From the NCBI GenBank assembly GCA_010909165.1, contig VJWM01000025.1:1736001-1800000 (forward strand): 64,000 nt of DNA, in the 5' to 3' direction. The translations under genes were made by a program, and so were the position numbers. Every line of letters begins with the position of its first letter. The first letter of the stretch is position 1. The stretch is from Anthoceros angustus. Taxonomy: Eukaryota > Streptophyta > Anthocerotopsida > Anthocerotales > Anthocerotaceae. This document shows, in pieces, positions 60,790 through 64,000 of this stretch. The notes under the pieces were generated by a model, which ran no database searches, was not told the DNA's origin, and saw only the letters and a list, made by a program, of their open reading frames with translations.

Positions 60790-62620
60790 AGTCTTGTCCT
60801 GCAGAAAGTGGCATGGAAAATATCTGTATGGAAAATGTCCAATGTAATTACCGAGGGGTATCAGTAATTACGTCAGAATATACGGTGATAATATAAGATA
60901 TAAAATAGGTAGATTGTAAAGCCATAAGCCTCTGCAGTTTCCACCTCAATTTCTAAAATGGAGGGACAACAAATATGTAGAAGGAAGGTGGAGTTGGACC
61001 TCATTTTTTTTAGAGCCTAAACTCAACTCTGACACCAAAAATGATTTAAAGCATACATCCCAATCTCTACATATTTATGAAGTCTCCATGTTCCCCCTTT
61101 GAAGATGTACAAGAGAGATTTTATTGAGGTGAAAAAATGATGGGAAAAGCCCATCTAGAAGGGGACAACCAAAGGGGACCAGGGGGTCGAGGTGAAGAGG
61201 AGCAAATGAGCTCCCTACCTAAAGTCACATACTGCACCCACAATGTCATATGTAGGAAGAATAAATGGCCTGCAAACCACGGAGGTAGAGGAAGATGCGT
61301 CACCTACTGTCACCGCCTTGTGGAGGATCGCCATTGAGAGCGCCCGTTGAAGGGCAATTGAAACCCATTAACAAGGTCTCCTAAGAAGTAGAGACGGCTC
61401 CTCGTCTCTAATTTTGAGGGTGTGAAAACAGGGGTTTGTTTTCGGAAAACCGTGTATTAGGCTCTTTTTAAAATTCTACTTAAAAATGATGTATGAAGAA
61501 TGAAGAGTTTTCAAATGAAACCGTGCATTTCAAGGTTTGTTTACTAATTAGTCCTTTTTTCCCTCTATACTATATGACCTACCCTAAAAAAACACGCAAG
61601 ATTTGAAGATAAATACCTGATGTGGGGTCTGTTTGCACATTTTCACACCAGCCAAGATTTCAATAAGCGTTCACATAAGCGCTCACATAATAAATAGGAA
61701 AGTGTTTAAGCGTTCACATCGTAAATAGGAAAGTGGTGGGAACGATTCACCAAATGAAACGACTCGACCCCGGACATCCGATGCGAGCGCGCACCGTTCA
61801 GCAGGAGTCAAAAGGGTTTTGATTTAAATATCCGGACACACGGTGCAAACGCTGCACGCGGTATGATGCCTTTGGTGCTTCAGAGCCAGAAATCGTGCCT
61901 TTCCCACTGCCGTGGGACATGGCAGTCGTCTCGCCATTGGCCGTTGAATAGCACGAATGTGTTCACCCAATCGCCTCCGCGCTCATCCAAAGTGCTTCTG
62001 CGTCCGCGCACTACTGGTCTTGTTCAGATGGGGTTTGGATGCAAAGCCATTCCGCTACAATGGCAGACCATGCTCCACAACGTGGAGATTTGGAATGGCA
62101 GCGGCTTCAAGGTTTTGGTTCACCATCACGTGTCGTGCACGACAATGTGCTGTCGCGTATATGGGTAAACAAGGAATGAGTAAAAGGATTGCGGCTGGTG
62201 GTCATCCACCCGTTTCGATTTACCAATCGCCGCTTTGATTGTCAATGAGCAAATGTTTGACATCCCTCTGTGAAGAGTGCCAATGCTCAAACATGAATCT
62301 TTGGAGGGCTAGCGGCGAAGAGGCCACGTTGACAGCAGGATAGCACCGAGCGACCCGCCCCGACTATCCGTGTCGAGGTTGGTGTGCGGACATGTATGCC
62401 TCACTACAAGTCAAAGCACAAATCATTCTTCACGAGTCCAACAAGTAAACGCAACTATGCTTGTCAATCGGGTCCTCCACGCATCCCACCAAACGATTCG
62501 GATGCTAGATATTGTTTGGTTGTCCACCCATGCGCTGGCCTCGTACATCCACCTCCCTCCAAACACATGCATTCACCGCCATCGCTGAAGTTAGACTTTC
62601 TCTCCGGCAGCAAAGCGGTA
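60790..62620. other. Intergenic repeat-poor stretch
   Basis: No gene recognised. A short duplication (aagcgttcacat) lies at 61665-61720. Confidence 0.45.
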
Positions 62621-62624
62621 TCAA

Positions 62625-62690
62625 AGCGATATCACTTGAAGTTGAATCCCTATCCATAACAACCACCCGATCCCCGGTGACGGCGGTCCA
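62625..62690. repeat. Direct repeat partner of 63873-63935
   Basis: Both copies contain gatatcacttgaagttgaat then ccctatccataacaaccacc, followed by cgatccc and a diverging tail. They are about 1.25 kb apart, on the same strand, and may flank a decayed element. The GC-rich interval 62760-63700 has open frames on both strands but no family match. Confidence 0.85.
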
Positions 62691-63309
62691 TCCGGGTCCG
62701 AGCTGCGTATAAATCACACTGCACTACCCGTATTTCCAAGTAATTCCTCACCGCGTGAATTGTATTGGCGCAAGATGCGCCGGAGGAGGATGTCGAGCAC
62801 ATGCGCCACGGTCCTCTCCACCCCCACTTATTGCTCTCATCCAACCCGCTCCCCACGGCCGTGATCGCTGCTCCCGTCTCCTTACTTCCCTGCCACACCC
62901 GTGGACCCCATAAGCCCGGCCTGCGCCTTACACGACCTCCCATCGGGAACATCCTTCCGAAGGCAGAGGAGGCCGTGGAGTGGCGGAATCCAGACCGAAT
63001 TGCGCCCAATTCCACCTGCTGCTCGGATCCAAGGCCTACCCCGCGGTGCGATGAATTAGGGCATCCGGTGACAAACCCCGCCGGCCAAGCCCACGAGGCT
63101 CGTCATCCTGCGGGCGCAGCTGCCTCCGCCTTCCCACACGCTCCAATTCCCTCCCGGCCCCTACCATGCACACGCACCTTCCAGAACCTCCGCCACCACG
63201 AGTCCGCGCGATCTCCCCAGCCGCACCCTCGGCCGGCCGCCGCCGGTGGACTCCCAGCTGACGGCGTGAAGGGAAGGGCCCCGGCCCGCTCCCGAGGAGC
63301 AGAGCAGCG

Positions 63310-63510
63310 GCACCAGCGTGGATCTGCGAGCCGACAAGCCTCCCGCCGCATCACCGCCGCGCCACGGTAGTCGGAGAGGCACCGGCCGGAATCGAGAGAG
63401 CTGAGACCGTGGAGTGGCGGAGTCGCAGGCCAGCCGGGCGGTAATTCCGATGCCGGCGTCGCGGTGGCGGCGGCACCAGCGTGGATCTGCGAGCCGACAG
63501 AGGAGGCCGT
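63310..63510. repeat. Short GC-rich duplication
   Basis: cggcaccagcgtggatctgc followed by gagccgaca occurs at about 63310 and 63470. Related words (gcagaggaggccgtgg) recur at 62962, 63498 and 63662. Confidence 0.85.
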
Positions 63511-64000
63511 GGGAGTGGCGGAGTCGCAGGCGGAGTCGGATCGTGGCGATGCCGATGCCAAGGCGATTTGGGTATTGGTGGTGTGCGGGTTCCGTGTCTC
63601 GAGTCCCGACATAGCCAGCCACCATTTCGGATTTACCAAGTGGATAAGTAAGCCTTCGAAGGCAGAGGAGGCCGTGGCGCCGGACGTCCGATGCTCGCAG
63701 CGATTCCGGAAAGCGGATATTACTTCCCTTGCTCCTTGCGTTTTCTATTCCATACGATTCGAGTGTGTACAAGTGGATATGTTGGTTTGAAATTACTAGG
63801 ATATTTATACTCAAATTCATGGTTCCTTGGAACACGATTTTTTAAATAGCATTGGCGTGCGCTTACTTGCAGCCGATATCACTTGAAGTTGAATCCCTAT
63901 CCATAACAACCACCCGATCCCCTACAGAGAGCATCCATCCGGTCCCGAATCACAGATCGTCATACCGCAGTACCGACGGCACCTCACACCAAAGGAATTA

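Noticed and set aside
62765-63370. 201-residue plus-strand frame as a gene
   Set aside because: Pro/Ala/Arg-rich GC-driven frame with open frames on the other strand, no motif and internal DNA repeats.

Overview
This window is nuclear DNA of a land plant. The genes have GT-AG spliceosomal introns with conserved phases, and several belong to plant families: LRL-type bHLH, AWPM-19, NHL/LEA_2, plastid ABC1K kinase, Gnk2 domain, GDSL lipase and HMA metallochaperone. Introns are mostly 60-300 bp and GC content varies strongly between gene islands and AT-rich repeat blocks. Gene content would fit a bryophyte or lycophyte, but this is a weak inference and I cannot name a species.

Layout. 1-4176 (minus): an LRL-class bHLH gene interrupted by a head-to-tail partial duplication, with several one-base frame breaks. 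4177-8950: no gene recognised. 8960-10100 (plus): an intron-containing degenerate copy of the ABC1K gene that lies intact at 13084-18463. 11572-12039 (minus): a small secreted Gnk2-domain protein. 18906-19724 (plus): AWPM-19 membrane protein. 20063-21447 (minus): ERV1 sulfhydryl oxidase, reconstructed from six exons. 22128-22889 (plus): NHL/LEA_2 protein. 25008-27845 (plus): 2OG-Fe(II) oxygenase-fold protein with a degraded metal site. 28915-30623 (minus): GDSL-family protein without the catalytic Asp/His block. 31500-34010: repeat-rich block. 34632-36553 (minus): Aralar-like mitochondrial-carrier-family protein with a long N-terminal extension. 37939-41779 (minus): proline-rich protein with a C-terminal BTB/BACK-like region. 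41865-48700: minisatellites, a 1.07-kb tandem duplication, a ~97-bp tandem array and a LINE fragment. 49845-58204: a small HMA family with one intact plus-strand gene, one intact minus-strand gene and two minus-strand pseudogenes; the minus-strand copies share flanking DNA. 59690-64000: a 46-bp array, a hAT transposase remnant and repeats.

The genes are independent housekeeping, stress and signalling genes, not an operon or pathway cluster. The most unusual parts are the HMA triplication with its repeat arrays, the two duplications whose copies differ mainly by one-base indels, the GDSL and oxygenase proteins with lost catalytic residues, and an AWPM-19 intron containing a duplicated in-frame splice donor. 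All exon models were made by eye from the sequence. No transcript, alignment or database search was available.
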